64,000 nt of DNA from Candidatus Bathycorpusculum sp. (GTDB lineage: Archaea > Thermoproteota > Bathyarchaeia > Bathyarchaeales > Bathycorpusculaceae): NCBI GenBank assembly GCA_009778385.1, contig WRJX01000102.1:1-64000 (forward strand), read 5' to 3'. Shown piece by piece: positions 25,870 to 33,870 of the stretch (its first letter is position 1; each line of letters starts with the position of its first letter). Both the position numbers and the translations under genes were made by a program. A model generated the notes under the pieces. That model was not told the origin of the DNA. It did no database searches and was given only the letters and a program-made list of their open reading frames with translations.

Positions 25870-26379
25870 TTATTCGGGTTTTGCCCGCATATACCCAACA
25901 AAGTAACCCAGTATTGAGGCGCCTATGGCCACCTGTAATGAGAAGAGCACGCGCTCACCTAACTCACCAGGTTCATACCCTAGGGGGTCGATCCATGGAG
26001 TGTAACCACTTGAGGCAATTTCGTCAGGACCTTGACCATCTGTTCCGCTGAAATCTCCGGCATTAATCACAAAGGGCACTATGAAGATAGCTAACACAAG
26101 TCCAATTATTAGTATATACATATACTTCCTCTGAATGGCCTGCTTTGCAATGACCGTTTTGCCTGCGGTACGAACTGATTTTAAACCCTTTCTAGTTCCA
26201 ATGAAGTGTCCTAGAGTTGCAGCCATTATTCCTGCTTGAACTGAGAACAGCAATATCTCAGTTTCATTTGGAAGCGAAATAACAGCTTCAGATATGGGAG
26301 TATACCCTAAAGCAACTATGTATGCGAATAGGGCAATAGGGGTTACTATTGCCAAGGTTAAATAATACTTATACTGCAT
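25870..26379 (-). CDS. cbiN: Tandem-duplicated CbiN-like protein
   Basis: The 169-residue product is twice the usual CbiN length and contains two similar halves. The first half has a helix (about 7-25), YTPISEAVISLPNETEILL and LLFSVQAG (43-50) leading into a second helix. The second half has a helix (about 86-106), GYTPWIDPLGYEPGELGE and LFSLQVAIG (145-153) leading into the last helix. The second half is closer to standard CbiN. The basic linker KGLKSVRTAGKTVIAKQ joins them on the cytoplasmic side. The start overlaps the cbiM stop by 11 bp, so translation is coupled. CbiN helps insert cobalt into CbiM. Confidence 0.85.
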   Translation of the reverse strand: MQYKYYLTLAIVTPIALFAYIVALGYTPISEAVISLPNETEILLFSVQAGIMAATLGHFIGTRKGLKSVRTAGKTVIAKQAIQRKYMYILIIGLVLAIFIVPFVINAGDFSGTDGQGPDEIASSGYTPWIDPLGYEPGELGERVLFSLQVAIGASILGYFVGYMRAKPE

Positions 26380-27073
26380 TTTGTGGTTCCACCTTTCTTT
26401 CTGTGTTTGCAGTAGGGATTTTTAGTACACCTAATTTTTGTAGGATACTACCCTTGTATTTTGATAGGAAGTTAAATATCAGAACAGCGAGGAATCCTTC
26501 AGCGATAGCTATTGGAATTTGTGTGATAGCATATATTCCAAAGAAGGTTGCAAATGAAGTAAAGACGCTACCTTCGGTGGGGAATGCAAGACCAAGTTGG
26601 AACGCGGTAGTAATATAGGTCATTAAGTCGGCCACTGCAACTGCAACAAAAACGCCTACTGACGGGTTAACTCGTGTTTTTTTAAACACCCACCATATGG
26701 CAAAGCCTATGGCGGGCCCAACAATACCCATAGAGAAAATGTTAGCTCCAAGGGTTGTTATACCTCCGTGAGCCAACAATAAGGCTTGAAATACCAGAAC
26801 TATCACTGAAATAGCACTGGTTATTGCCGGTCCGAAAAGAATAGCAGAAAATCCAGTACCAGTTGGGTGTGAGCTGCTTCCGGTTACTGATGGAAGCTTG
26901 AGTGCAGAGATTACAAAGACGAATGCACCAACTAACGCCAAGAGCGGTTTGATTTCAGGCATCTTTTTTGTTAATTTAGCAACCTTATAAACACCATAGG
27001 CAACTATTGGCAATGATATTATCCACCATATTTGCCACCATGGAGATGGTAGAAAACCTTCCATTATGTGCAT
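26369..27073 (-). CDS. cbiM: Cobalt/nickel ECF transporter substrate-binding subunit CbiM
   Basis: CbiM is the metal-binding S component. It starts MHIMEGFL, the invariant N-terminus whose His2 with the free amino group binds Co(II) or Ni(II). The rest is six to seven helices with the conserved patterns SSHPTGTGFSAILFGP (about 76-91) and LAHGGITTLGANIFSMGIVGP split by helices. The 234-residue length is normal. It is the first gene of the operon cbiM-cbiN-(gap 174 bp)-cbiQ-cbiO-cbiN-like. It is divergent from a winged-helix regulator with a shared 88-bp promoter region. Confidence 0.94.
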   Translation of the reverse strand: MHIMEGFLPSPWWQIWWIISLPIVAYGVYKVAKLTKKMPEIKPLLALVGAFVFVISALKLPSVTGSSSHPTGTGFSAILFGPAITSAISVIVLVFQALLLAHGGITTLGANIFSMGIVGPAIGFAIWWVFKKTRVNPSVGVFVAVAVADLMTYITTAFQLGLAFPTEGSVFTSFATFFGIYAITQIPIAIAEGFLAVLIFNFLSKYKGSILQKLGVLKIPTANTERKVEPQNAV

Positions 27074-27114
27074 GTAATTATGTACTCCTTGTGGAATATT
27101 TTATCCAATAAGCA

Positions 27115-27145
27115 TATAAATATTCGTTTAACAGTAGTTAACTAC
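27115..27145. promoter_or_regulatory. Divergent promoter with TATA box and 12-bp palindrome
   Basis: TATAAATAT at 27115-27123 is a good TATA box for the regulator gene on the + strand. The perfect palindrome GTAGTTAACTAC at 27134-27145 lies between it and the ATG at 27162. A dyad at this spot suits a repressor, probably the product of the gene at 27162, and could also control cbiM. Confidence 0.5.
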
Positions 27146-27161
27146 AGGTTGAATAGGAAAT

Positions 27162-27995
27162 ATGCAAAAACAACCGAGAGACATTTTGCTACGAGACAAG
27201 GGAGAATTTACAAAATTTCAAATTTTACTGGAAGTAATGAGAAATCAACCACATGTCAAACAAAAAGACATCAGTGACTCCATAGGAATTACAATTCAAG
27301 CCATCTCCAAATACTTCAAAAAATTAACCAAAGAGGGTCTCCTTGAAGCAGGATCTGAACGGGCGGACTACCGTTTAACCCAAAAAGGCATTATAAAGCT
27401 CCGTGAAAACCTAAAAAACTTGGACTTATATGTTAAATCCATCAAAAACGAACTAAAAGTTGACCATGCATGGATAGCCATAGCAACCCTTCCCGTGAAA
27501 ATCGGTGAACAAGTTGGGCTTATCACTAAAGGCGGTGTCTTTTACACAGTACCCGTAAATGACTCCGGCGTTGAAGCTGTCGGCATTGCAACCAACAATG
27601 CAATACCAGGCGAAGACATCGGATTAAAAGACTTAAAAGGTAAAGTTAAACTAAAACAAGGCAAAATTCTAATTATCAAACTACCCAGCATTCGCAAAGG
27701 CGGCTCAAGAACCGTAGACATAGCAAAAATAAAAAGACTAATTGATGACTTTAAACCTGATCGCATAGGAGTCATGGGTGCCGTTGGCAGAGCAGTAATT
27801 AACAAATTAGAAATTAAGGCAGACTTAGAATTCGGCATCAGCCACGCTGCAGTTATTGCCGCATCCAGAGGCTTAAACGTTATAGTACTCGTAGTTGGAC
27901 GCATGGTTAACAAGATGATCCAAGAAATTGATACACAAAACATGCAACTCACCAATGAAATAAGTTATGAAGTAAAAGACGCTAAAACCACATAA
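27162..27995 (+). CDS. Winged-helix transcription regulator with C-terminal sensor domain
   Basis: Residues about 15-85 form a winged helix (HVKQKDISDSIGITIQAISK is the recognition part) with MarR/ArsR-like spacing. Residues about 100-265 make a separate alpha/beta domain with repeated Gly turns (GVMGAVGRAVINKLE, HAAVIAASRGLNVIVLVVG). The overall form is known in archaeal proteins annotated only as HTH regulators; the ligand is not known to me. It is divergent from cbiM across 88 bp containing a palindrome, so regulation by cobalt, nickel or a corrinoid is a reasonable inference. The ATG at 27162 has AATAGGAAAT just before it. Confidence 0.75.
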   Translation: MQKQPRDILLRDKGEFTKFQILLEVMRNQPHVKQKDISDSIGITIQAISKYFKKLTKEGLLEAGSERADYRLTQKGIIKLRENLKNLDLYVKSIKNELKVDHAWIAIATLPVKIGEQVGLITKGGVFYTVPVNDSGVEAVGIATNNAIPGEDIGLKDLKGKVKLKQGKILIIKLPSIRKGGSRTVDIAKIKRLIDDFKPDRIGVMGAVGRAVINKLEIKADLEFGISHAAVIAASRGLNVIVLVVGRMVNKMIQEIDTQNMQLTNEISYEVKDAKTT

Positions 27996-28010
27996 TAAGA
28001 AGAAATGACT

Positions 28011-28841
28011 ATGAGTATCGAATGCACTGAAGCACACATCCTAGCAGACCAAATGAACAAAGAATTAAAAGGTAAAACAATCATCAACTATGAAGTGCAA
28101 AACAGCCAACAACTTCAACAAAAAAATTTCATCAGCAAAAACTCAGTTCTCAACCAGCTAATCGACCGCAAAATTTTATCAGTTACATCACGAGGCAATA
28201 CTATTCTGGTAAAACTTGATAATTGTTGGAACATAGTTTTAGCGCCTGAATACGGCGGCAACATCTCACTATACAAGCCGCAAACAAAGTTGCCCAAATT
28301 TCATCTTAAACTGGACTTACAGGACGTCATTTTAACGGTTAGTTTAACGGGGATAGGGTGTATACAAGCGGTTGAAGACAATTTACTAAAAACCAATTAT
28401 CTCTACAATCGAGATTTCAGCCAAATACTTAACCCCCTTGAAACAGATTTCACCTTTGAATGCTTCATAGAAAGACTCAACAATAAAAAGCAAAATATCA
28501 AAGCGGCTTTAGTTGGAAAAACCGCAGTTATTGTAGGTGTATCTAACAGCGCTTTTCAAGACATCATTTACCGTGCCAAAATTAGTCCTAAACGTAACAC
28601 TGGCATTCTCAGCATAGAAGAAAAAAAGGCACTTTACAAGGCAATTACGCAGCTAATTGAAGAGCGGTTAGAAGCAGGTGGAAAAAATCAGTTTACGGAT
28701 TTGCATGGTAAACCTGGTCTGTACGTGGCTAAGATGGGACCAAACCAAAAAGACCAAACGTGCCATATATGCAGAAGCAAAATAGAGAAAGTCAACCATG
28801 GCGGCGGGCAAGTGTATCTTTGCCCAACCTGCCAAAAATAG
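28011..28841 (+). CDS. Fpg/Nei-like DNA glycosylase family protein with altered active site
   Basis: The C-terminus has the FPG zinc finger pattern (CHIC, 16 residues, CPTC), and the middle has the helix-two-turns-helix region (IKAALVGKTAVIVGVSNSAF then DIIYRAKISP). The N-terminus reads MSIECTEAHILADQMNKEL. Standard Fpg proteins begin with Pro-Glu, the catalytic pair for base excision and lyase activity. Here the Pro is absent and position 2 is not Glu. The zinc-finger Arg that contacts DNA is also replaced (HGGGQVYLC). A subfamily starting with a MxIExPEA-like sequence exists in bacteria, and this looks like a member. Glycosylase activity is uncertain. The gene starts 15 bases after the regulator stop (ATG 28005 possible). 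Confidence 0.78.
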   Translation: MSIECTEAHILADQMNKELKGKTIINYEVQNSQQLQQKNFISKNSVLNQLIDRKILSVTSRGNTILVKLDNCWNIVLAPEYGGNISLYKPQTKLPKFHLKLDLQDVILTVSLTGIGCIQAVEDNLLKTNYLYNRDFSQILNPLETDFTFECFIERLNNKKQNIKAALVGKTAVIVGVSNSAFQDIIYRAKISPKRNTGILSIEEKKALYKAITQLIEERLEAGGKNQFTDLHGKPGLYVAKMGPNQKDQTCHICRSKIEKVNHGGGQVYLCPTCQK

Positions 28842-29155
28842 GCATTTTTCAGCATGTCTTGACCTGGTTTTAAACCATTAAATTAACTTAGTTTCTTAGA
28901 GTCTATACCAATTTTACATAAAATAGTAGTAGTTAGTTTATAGTTTATTATAGAAAAATAGTGCGTTTTTTGGGTTGATTGTGAGAAGAAGTAGGTATTG
29001 TGTATGGTTTAGTGTGAAAGAAGTCCCCTTCCGTCCCACACGTAACACTAAACGGTTCAGTCATGTAAAACAGAACTATAAAAGTCAGTGAAGAATCGGT
29101 TCAGCAGAACCTCTTAGCGTTTAGTCATATCTAAATGAAGCGTTTAATGAAGAAG
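28842..29155. other. Noncoding 314 bp with hairpins, possible ncRNA
   Basis: No open frame is supported. GTTTAGTGT (29007-29015) is perfectly complementary to ACACTAAAC (29045-29053), and a short hairpin GGTTC-AGCA-GAACC follows near 29098-29111. An AT-rich stretch just upstream (around 28915-28960) could hold a promoter. This could be a small structured RNA or a convergent transcript terminator region. Confidence 0.35.
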
Positions 29156-29662
29156 TTATGGGGTGTTTTTCATTTCTTCTCTGAATGTTTCTTCGAGTTT
29201 CTTTTTGTCGATACCGATTTCTTCGGCTAAGCGTTTTGTTTGTTTTAGGTAAGTGCGAAAGAGGCTTTGGAGGATTTCGGTTTTTTCTCCTTCTGTAAGT
29301 TCTTCTTCGGCAAGCAGTAGGGCAAACCAGCGGCCAATTGTTGTTAGTTGGTATGTTTTTATCCAGGTAATTCTGTTGTCTTTCTCGTTTTTTTCCATGC
29401 TCTCGTTAAGAACGCCCAGAGTAGTGAGGGTTTTTAGGTTTTCGATTACGGTTTTGTTGGAGTAGTTTAGTTTTGCTATGAGGTCTTTTTGGTATAGACT
29501 TTTGTTTATGCCTTGTTTTAGGCTGTATCGTAGGATGTCTACGCCGCCTTTTGAGCCGAAGATGGCTGAGAGGATTTTATCTTTTTTTTCGTCTGGAAGA
29601 AATATTACATAAGGATGTAATCGTTCATTCACATGAATCCCTTTTATAGTGCTAAGGCACAT
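29156..29662 (-). CDS. Winged-helix transcription regulator
   Basis: The 168-residue protein has a winged-helix domain (about 40-110: GGVDILRYSL, YQKDLIAKLNYSNKTVIENL, then a beta wing ITWIKTYQLTTIG) and a helical, charged C-terminus ending in a short coiled coil. It resembles archaeal ArsR/PadR-like regulators. It is divergent from the ABC exporter at 29803 with about 140 bp between them, so it probably controls that exporter. The effector is unknown. Translation may start at an internal Val or Met after residue 10, since homology-like sequence starts at NERLHPYVIFLP. Confidence 0.65.
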   Translation of the reverse strand: MCLSTIKGIHVNERLHPYVIFLPDEKKDKILSAIFGSKGGVDILRYSLKQGINKSLYQKDLIAKLNYSNKTVIENLKTLTTLGVLNESMEKNEKDNRITWIKTYQLTTIGRWFALLLAEEELTEGEKTEILQSLFRTYLKQTKRLAEEIGIDKKKLEETFREEMKNTP

Positions 29663-29802
29663 TTTTGTTTTTAAGGATTACCCTTTTAGTTTCTATAGAA
29701 ACAGGACTGCACACAATTTTTAACCAGTGTGCATGTTTTTTCTTGAACTATAAACCTTTATTAAAATCTCGCCAGATAGGTAGCAGAGGAGCCAGTATCA
29801 AC

Positions 29803-30744
29803 ATGGACTATGCTATAGAAACTGATAGTCTAACAAAAAACTACGGCGGCCTAATAGCTGTAAACAATTTAAACCTTAAAGTTCAAAAAAACAGCATACA
29901 TGGCTTCTTGGGACCAAATGGTGCAGGAAAGACCACCACGCTAAAAATGCTTATGGGTTTGCTTAAACCCAGCAAAGGCTCTGCAAAAGTCTTAGGCAGA
30001 GAAGTTCATGTTGATGACGCAAATTCCCGCCTAAAAATTGGATACATGCCCGAACTACCCAAGTTCCCCAAACACCTCAAATGTATTGAACTTTTAGATA
30101 TTTACGGCAAAATGTATAACATGACAAAACAACAAAGAGCAGAACAAATACCTAAACTTATCAATCTTGTCGGTTTAAAAGGAAGAGAAAAAGACTACAT
30201 CGGTAAATACAGCAAAGGAATGCAACAACGCATCGGAATCGCACAAGCGCTCCTAAACAACCCCGAACTTGTAATTTTAGACGAACCAAGCATTGGACTT
30301 GACCCAGTTGGCATGGTAGAAGTACGAGAACTCATTAAAGAGATCGCCAAAGATGGACGAACAGTTTTCCTCTCATCCCATTTACTCTTTGAGGTAGAAC
30401 AAATCTGCGACCATGTAACAATCATAAATAAAGGCTCTGTTCTAGCATCTGACACCGTACAAACAGTTTCAAGCATGTTTATAGGCCCAGCCCTGATACA
30501 TCTTGAAATAGCCAATTTAACCAACGACGTCATTTTCGCTGTTGAAAAATTGCCGTTTGTTAAAAAAATTTACCATGAAGGCATAAAATTAACTGTTCAA
30601 GTTACATCGCATGATGCTGATGTAAAGGTAAAAGTGTCAAAAGAAATAACTAATGCAGGTGGCGTAATTGTGGGGATGAGTCAAAAAACTTCAACACTTG
30701 AAGACGTGTTTATTCAGTTAATTGGAGGCGCTAGAACGCAATGA
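29803..30744 (+). CDS. ABC-2 exporter ATP-binding protein
   Basis: The protein contains Walker A GPNGAGKTT, Q-loop GYMPELPKFPKHL, signature YSKGMQQRI, Walker B LVILDEPSIGLDP and switch His in LSSHLLFEVE. The C-terminal 80 residues are the usual accessory domain of the single-ATPase export family. I start at the ATG at 29803 (MDYAIETDSLTKNYGG); the frame is open for 46 more codons upstream, but that part lacks family features. TATAAACCTTTATT near 29748 is a likely promoter. The permease gene overlaps by 4 bp (ATGA). Confidence 0.9.
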   Translation: MDYAIETDSLTKNYGGLIAVNNLNLKVQKNSIHGFLGPNGAGKTTTLKMLMGLLKPSKGSAKVLGREVHVDDANSRLKIGYMPELPKFPKHLKCIELLDIYGKMYNMTKQQRAEQIPKLINLVGLKGREKDYIGKYSKGMQQRIGIAQALLNNPELVILDEPSIGLDPVGMVEVRELIKEIAKDGRTVFLSSHLLFEVEQICDHVTIINKGSVLASDTVQTVSSMFIGPALIHLEIANLTNDVIFAVEKLPFVKKIYHEGIKLTVQVTSHDADVKVKVSKEITNAGGVIVGMSQKTSTLEDVFIQLIGGARTQ

Positions 30745-31703
30745 AATACGATAATGAACAACAAACTCAAGAGTCATCCAGAGGGTCAGTTTCTTGGTTT
30801 AGACGTTTCATGGCTGTTGTCCATTATGAAATGCTTTGGAACATACGTAAGAAAAAATTCATAGGTGTCATAGCATTTGCGTTTCTGATCTCATCTATAG
30901 GTTTAGTATTACCGTTTATTTTAGGTGACGTAATTCCTCAAAATGCTCATTTTGCAATCACTTATGGCGCAGACAGCCTTAGTTTGTTTCTCTTTGCTCT
31001 TGTTATAGCAATGAACAGCATGTCCAGTGAGTTCGAAAGTGGTACAATAGTGCCTCTACTAACTAAGCCGGTTTCACGTACGACAGTCTTTTTAGGTAAA
31101 CTATTTGCAGCTTTCATTGTTTTACTGATTTCATTTACAGTGCTCTTTACGTATACAACTGTTGGGTCAATCTTTGTTTTTGGGGCACAAAGCGATCTCG
31201 GGCTACTTCCTGTTGTTTTATTTGGAAATATTATTAGCGCTTTTATTTGGGTTTCAATGCTTCTAGCTATGGGCACAATTACAAAGAATACGATCTTGAC
31301 TGTAATTATTGCCGCAGGTTTGTTTATTTCTCTCTTCATGGCACTACCTATAGTTTCTGTTTTGTCGGGTCCTTCAACAGCATTGAATTATTTTCCGGGA
31401 ACTGGTGCTACGGGAACGCTGATAACTGCAGATAACTCCGAATTTTCAGTTAATGCTGGTACAGACAGTTTAGGTGTAAACATGGTTTATGCATTACTGT
31501 ATCCTGGACAAAATGTGAATTTTTTTAAAACAGACATTTGGTCAATACAAATTGGAGACCAAACATTGCCAGCCATGGAGTTGCTCTATACTGAATCTAT
31601 AGGATTTATTGCTCTTCGCGGACTTGTAATAGCCTTAGCATACATTGTAGTGTTTCTACTGATAGGATGGCTTGCGTTCAAAAAAACCCAAATCAATGAG
31701 TAA
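30741..31703 (+). CDS. ABC-2 type permease
   Basis: The 320-residue protein has six predicted helices: the first at about 42-62, then a pair near 75-95 and 110-140, then two, and the last at about 290-310. The loop MNSMSSEFESGTIVPLLTKPVSRTTV is the coupling motif of ABC-2 permeases. It pairs with the ATPase upstream (4 bp overlap). The extracellular loop at about 225-280 carries no recognisable domain. Confidence 0.88.
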   Translation: MKYDNEQQTQESSRGSVSWFRRFMAVVHYEMLWNIRKKKFIGVIAFAFLISSIGLVLPFILGDVIPQNAHFAITYGADSLSLFLFALVIAMNSMSSEFESGTIVPLLTKPVSRTTVFLGKLFAAFIVLLISFTVLFTYTTVGSIFVFGAQSDLGLLPVVLFGNIISAFIWVSMLLAMGTITKNTILTVIIAAGLFISLFMALPIVSVLSGPSTALNYFPGTGATGTLITADNSEFSVNAGTDSLGVNMVYALLYPGQNVNFFKTDIWSIQIGDQTLPAMELLYTESIGFIALRGLVIALAYIVVFLLIGWLAFKKTQINE

Positions 31704-31708
31704 ATTTG

Positions 31709-32050
31709 TTAACTTTTCTTTTCCATAAGTTGAGCAAGTGTAACTATGAATCTTTCAATACGTTCACGTGTCCTGCCAAAATCAAGTACAGATGTAATTG
31801 TTGTAACAGGTGTCTCGCCAGCAATTAACATGCGTGTAGACTTGTCACTAATTGGAACTAAAGCGATTTTCATATGTGAAGGGTAAGACATGAATGCGCC
31901 TTTAGTTTTTATCTTCATACGATATTCGTCTTTGTCTGAGTCTTGGATTGTCCATTCCATTTTATCAATTGTTTTTAGAATACCTTCCCAAAGCTGCTGT
32001 ATAGGATGGTCAACTTCGATATTTTCTGTTTCTTCACGTGTATATGCCAT
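31709..32050 (-). CDS. Hypothetical small protein
   Basis: The 113-residue product has no signal or membrane part. It has the alternating beta-strand pattern with a C-terminal long helix (DFGRTRERIERFIVTLAQLM) seen in small SRPBCC/START-like folds, but I cannot assign a family. It is convergent with the ABC permease gene (5 bp between the stops). Confidence 0.5.
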   Translation of the reverse strand: MAYTREETENIEVDHPIQQLWEGILKTIDKMEWTIQDSDKDEYRMKIKTKGAFMSYPSHMKIALVPISDKSTRMLIAGETPVTTITSVLDFGRTRERIERFIVTLAQLMEKKS

Positions 32051-32674
32051 GATTCTTCATAGGTTTATTTAGAAGCTTATACTTAACTTTTCATAACTTA
32101 TTTTTTGATGTTTTACGTGCCTAATCAGACACCGGCAAAAAGTGGGCATATAGAGAATATATTAATATGATAATGAAAGCAGCTATGTTTGTAATGGTGA
32201 TATGGTTTTGGTTTTTTGAAATCCTTTAAAGGTCTTTTGGAGTAAAACAGTTTTTAGTTAGTTAGTTAGAGAGGAGTATAATGGAATTTTACTTGTTTTT
32301 GGAATTTATTTGTATATTAAAGTTGAGTTGTTGGAGAAAGTTGGGTTGGTCCTAACTTGTCAATCCGTAGTCGAGGAGAAAGGAGAAGGCTTCGAAAACG
32401 GATAAATTTTATGGACGTGTTAGTGTAGCAGTCAACCCAGCTTTTCTCCAACAAGGGAAATTATAATGAACCAAGTTATAAAGCTTGTCAATTAATGTGA
32501 TTTAATGTAAATTAGTAACGAAAAGAGTTTTAACTGATAAATTAAAAGTCCAAAGTATTTTCAGTTAATACATCATACCCACTTGAATAACGCACTAGAA
32601 TATTTTCACTGACGGTTTTACACAGCAAACAAATTAAGTTTTAACAAAAAAAGGATTGACCGTTATAAAGCTTA
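32051..32674. other. Noncoding 624 bp containing a candidate structured RNA
   Basis: There is no coding sequence. The middle (32328-32454) folds into a long nested hairpin described separately. An AT-rich TTTATTTGTATATTAAAG element (32304-32321) lies just before it. The remaining flanks are AT-rich, with nothing else seen. Confidence 0.5.
32328..32454 (+). ncRNA. Candidate structured noncoding RNA
   Basis: Arms 32328-32348 and 32433-32454 pair over 21 positions with one bulge and one G-U. Inside them, CTAAC (32352-32356) can pair with GTTAG (32418-32422), and ATCCGT (near 32363) with ACGGAT (near 32398), leaving a purine-rich terminal loop with TCGAGG/CTTCGA. Three nested helices with consistent order make a folded RNA likely. 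I do not recognise it as SRP RNA, RNase P RNA or 5S rRNA. A MITE-like inverted-repeat element is the main alternative. Strand is assigned from the AT-rich element before it. Confidence 0.5.
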
Positions 32675-32962
32675 CTAAGATAGAGTAAAAAGACACTTAA
32701 CTGCTTCAGTGGGGCAAGATAAAACACATGGAGACTGATTTTTTTCTGGTTTACATTCAGCACAGGTGTACCTGATTTTATTACGGTATATCTCCTTGAC
32801 TGCGGCTACGGGTTTGTCTTCCAAGTCAATAAACATCAGTTCTACCTGTAACGCGTTTTTTGGGCATTGTTTAACGCAGTTTCCGCATCCAGTGCATTTG
32901 TCAGAGTCAATGGCAATAAAGCATTCGCCCGAGCCATCTGTGTATCCATAATAAGTAATCAA
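32675..32962 (-). CDS. 2[4Fe-4S] ferredoxin
   Basis: The 95-residue protein carries one standard cluster motif CTGCGNCVKQCP (about 23-34). The second is irregular: CAEC, seven residues, C, three residues, CP (about 67-82). It is the last gene of the HgdB/BcrA/BcrD-type operon, 11 bp after the ATPase gene, so it is the probable electron donor to the two ATPase components. Similar ferredoxins accompany benzoyl-CoA reductases and 2-hydroxyacyl-CoA dehydratases. Confidence 0.88.
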   Translation of the reverse strand: MITYYGYTDGSGECFIAIDSDKCTGCGNCVKQCPKNALQVELMFIDLEDKPVAAVKEIYRNKIRYTCAECKPEKNQSPCVLSCPTEAVKCLFTLS

Positions 32963-32973
32963 TTTATCACCTT

Positions 32974-33870
32974 CTAAGTGTTATGTGATTTGTCATAGAG
33001 TGCTTTTGCGAAAAGTCCTGCTCCAAGCGCGCCGGCAATCATTGGATCTATCCCGTTTTCGCGCCAGTTAGGCATAGGAAGGCACTTAACACCTAAGACG
33101 GCTTCAATTCGGCTTACAATACCAATGTTTTTTGATTGCCCTCCAGTTATTACAAGGGCAGGTTCTAAACCGATGCGGTTAATCAGGTTGCTCATACGCA
33201 CCGCCATAGCTTTGGTGTAAGCAGCAAGGACTTTTTCTTTAGACCAACCTTTACGTAAGAGGCCAACAGCCTCTGTTTTAGCAAAAGCTACGCATGTGCA
33301 ACTTACCGGTGGCGGTTCTTCTTCCACTTTTAGGCTCATTTCACCGATTTCTTCAATTGGGATTTTAAGCAGGTCAGCGAAGACTTCCATGCCTCTGCCT
33401 GTGCCTGCGGCGCATTTGTCATTCATTAGAAAAGAAGTAACTCGTCCAGTGTCATCACAGCGTATGACTTTGATGTCTTGTCCGCCGACATCAAGTACTG
33501 TATGCACTTGTGGTCCCCAGATATAGTTAGCACCTTTTGCGTGGCAAGCGATTTCGGTGAGGGCCTTGTTTGCCATGGGAACATTTACTCTGCCATAACC
33601 AGTGCCGACGACATATTTGATGTTGGATTGGTTTAGGCCAGTGTCTTTAAGGGCCCAATCGAGGGCTTTGATTGCGCTTTCTGGACTGCTGGAACCAGTG
33701 CGGGTTATGCCCCATGAGTAAATTTCTCCGTTAACAAGAACAGCTGCTTTAGAACCAACTGAACCCACGTCTACGCCAGCGGTGATTATATCTTTGCTTG
33801 TCCAAGACTTATCGGGCATGATACGGTGATATTCTTGCCAACGCCAAAAAGCGTTGTTTTGCTCGGTCAT
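32974..33870 (-). CDS. BcrD/BadG-type ATPase, reductase activator subunit
   Basis: The ASKHA-fold ATPase of 298 residues has the phosphate loops GVDVGSVGSKAAV and VLDVGGQDIKVI and the adenosine loop VITGGQSKN. The Cys residues of NDKCAAGTG and VSCTCVAFAK would hold the [4Fe-4S] cluster shared at the dimer interface. In benzoyl-CoA reductase and 2-hydroxyacyl-CoA dehydratase systems such ATPases use ATP hydrolysis to push one electron from ferredoxin to a catalytic iron-sulfur subunit. It overlaps the other ATPase gene by 4 bp. It has an N-terminal extension of about 30 residues (FWRWQEYHRI), as in BadG/BcrD. Confidence 0.88.
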   Translation of the reverse strand: MTEQNNAFWRWQEYHRIMPDKSWTSKDIITAGVDVGSVGSKAAVLVNGEIYSWGITRTGSSSPESAIKALDWALKDTGLNQSNIKYVVGTGYGRVNVPMANKALTEIACHAKGANYIWGPQVHTVLDVGGQDIKVIRCDDTGRVTSFLMNDKCAAGTGRGMEVFADLLKIPIEEIGEMSLKVEEEPPPVSCTCVAFAKTEAVGLLRKGWSKEKVLAAYTKAMAVRMSNLINRIGLEPALVITGGQSKNIGIVSRIEAVLGVKCLPMPNWRENGIDPMIAGALGAGLFAKALYDKSHNT

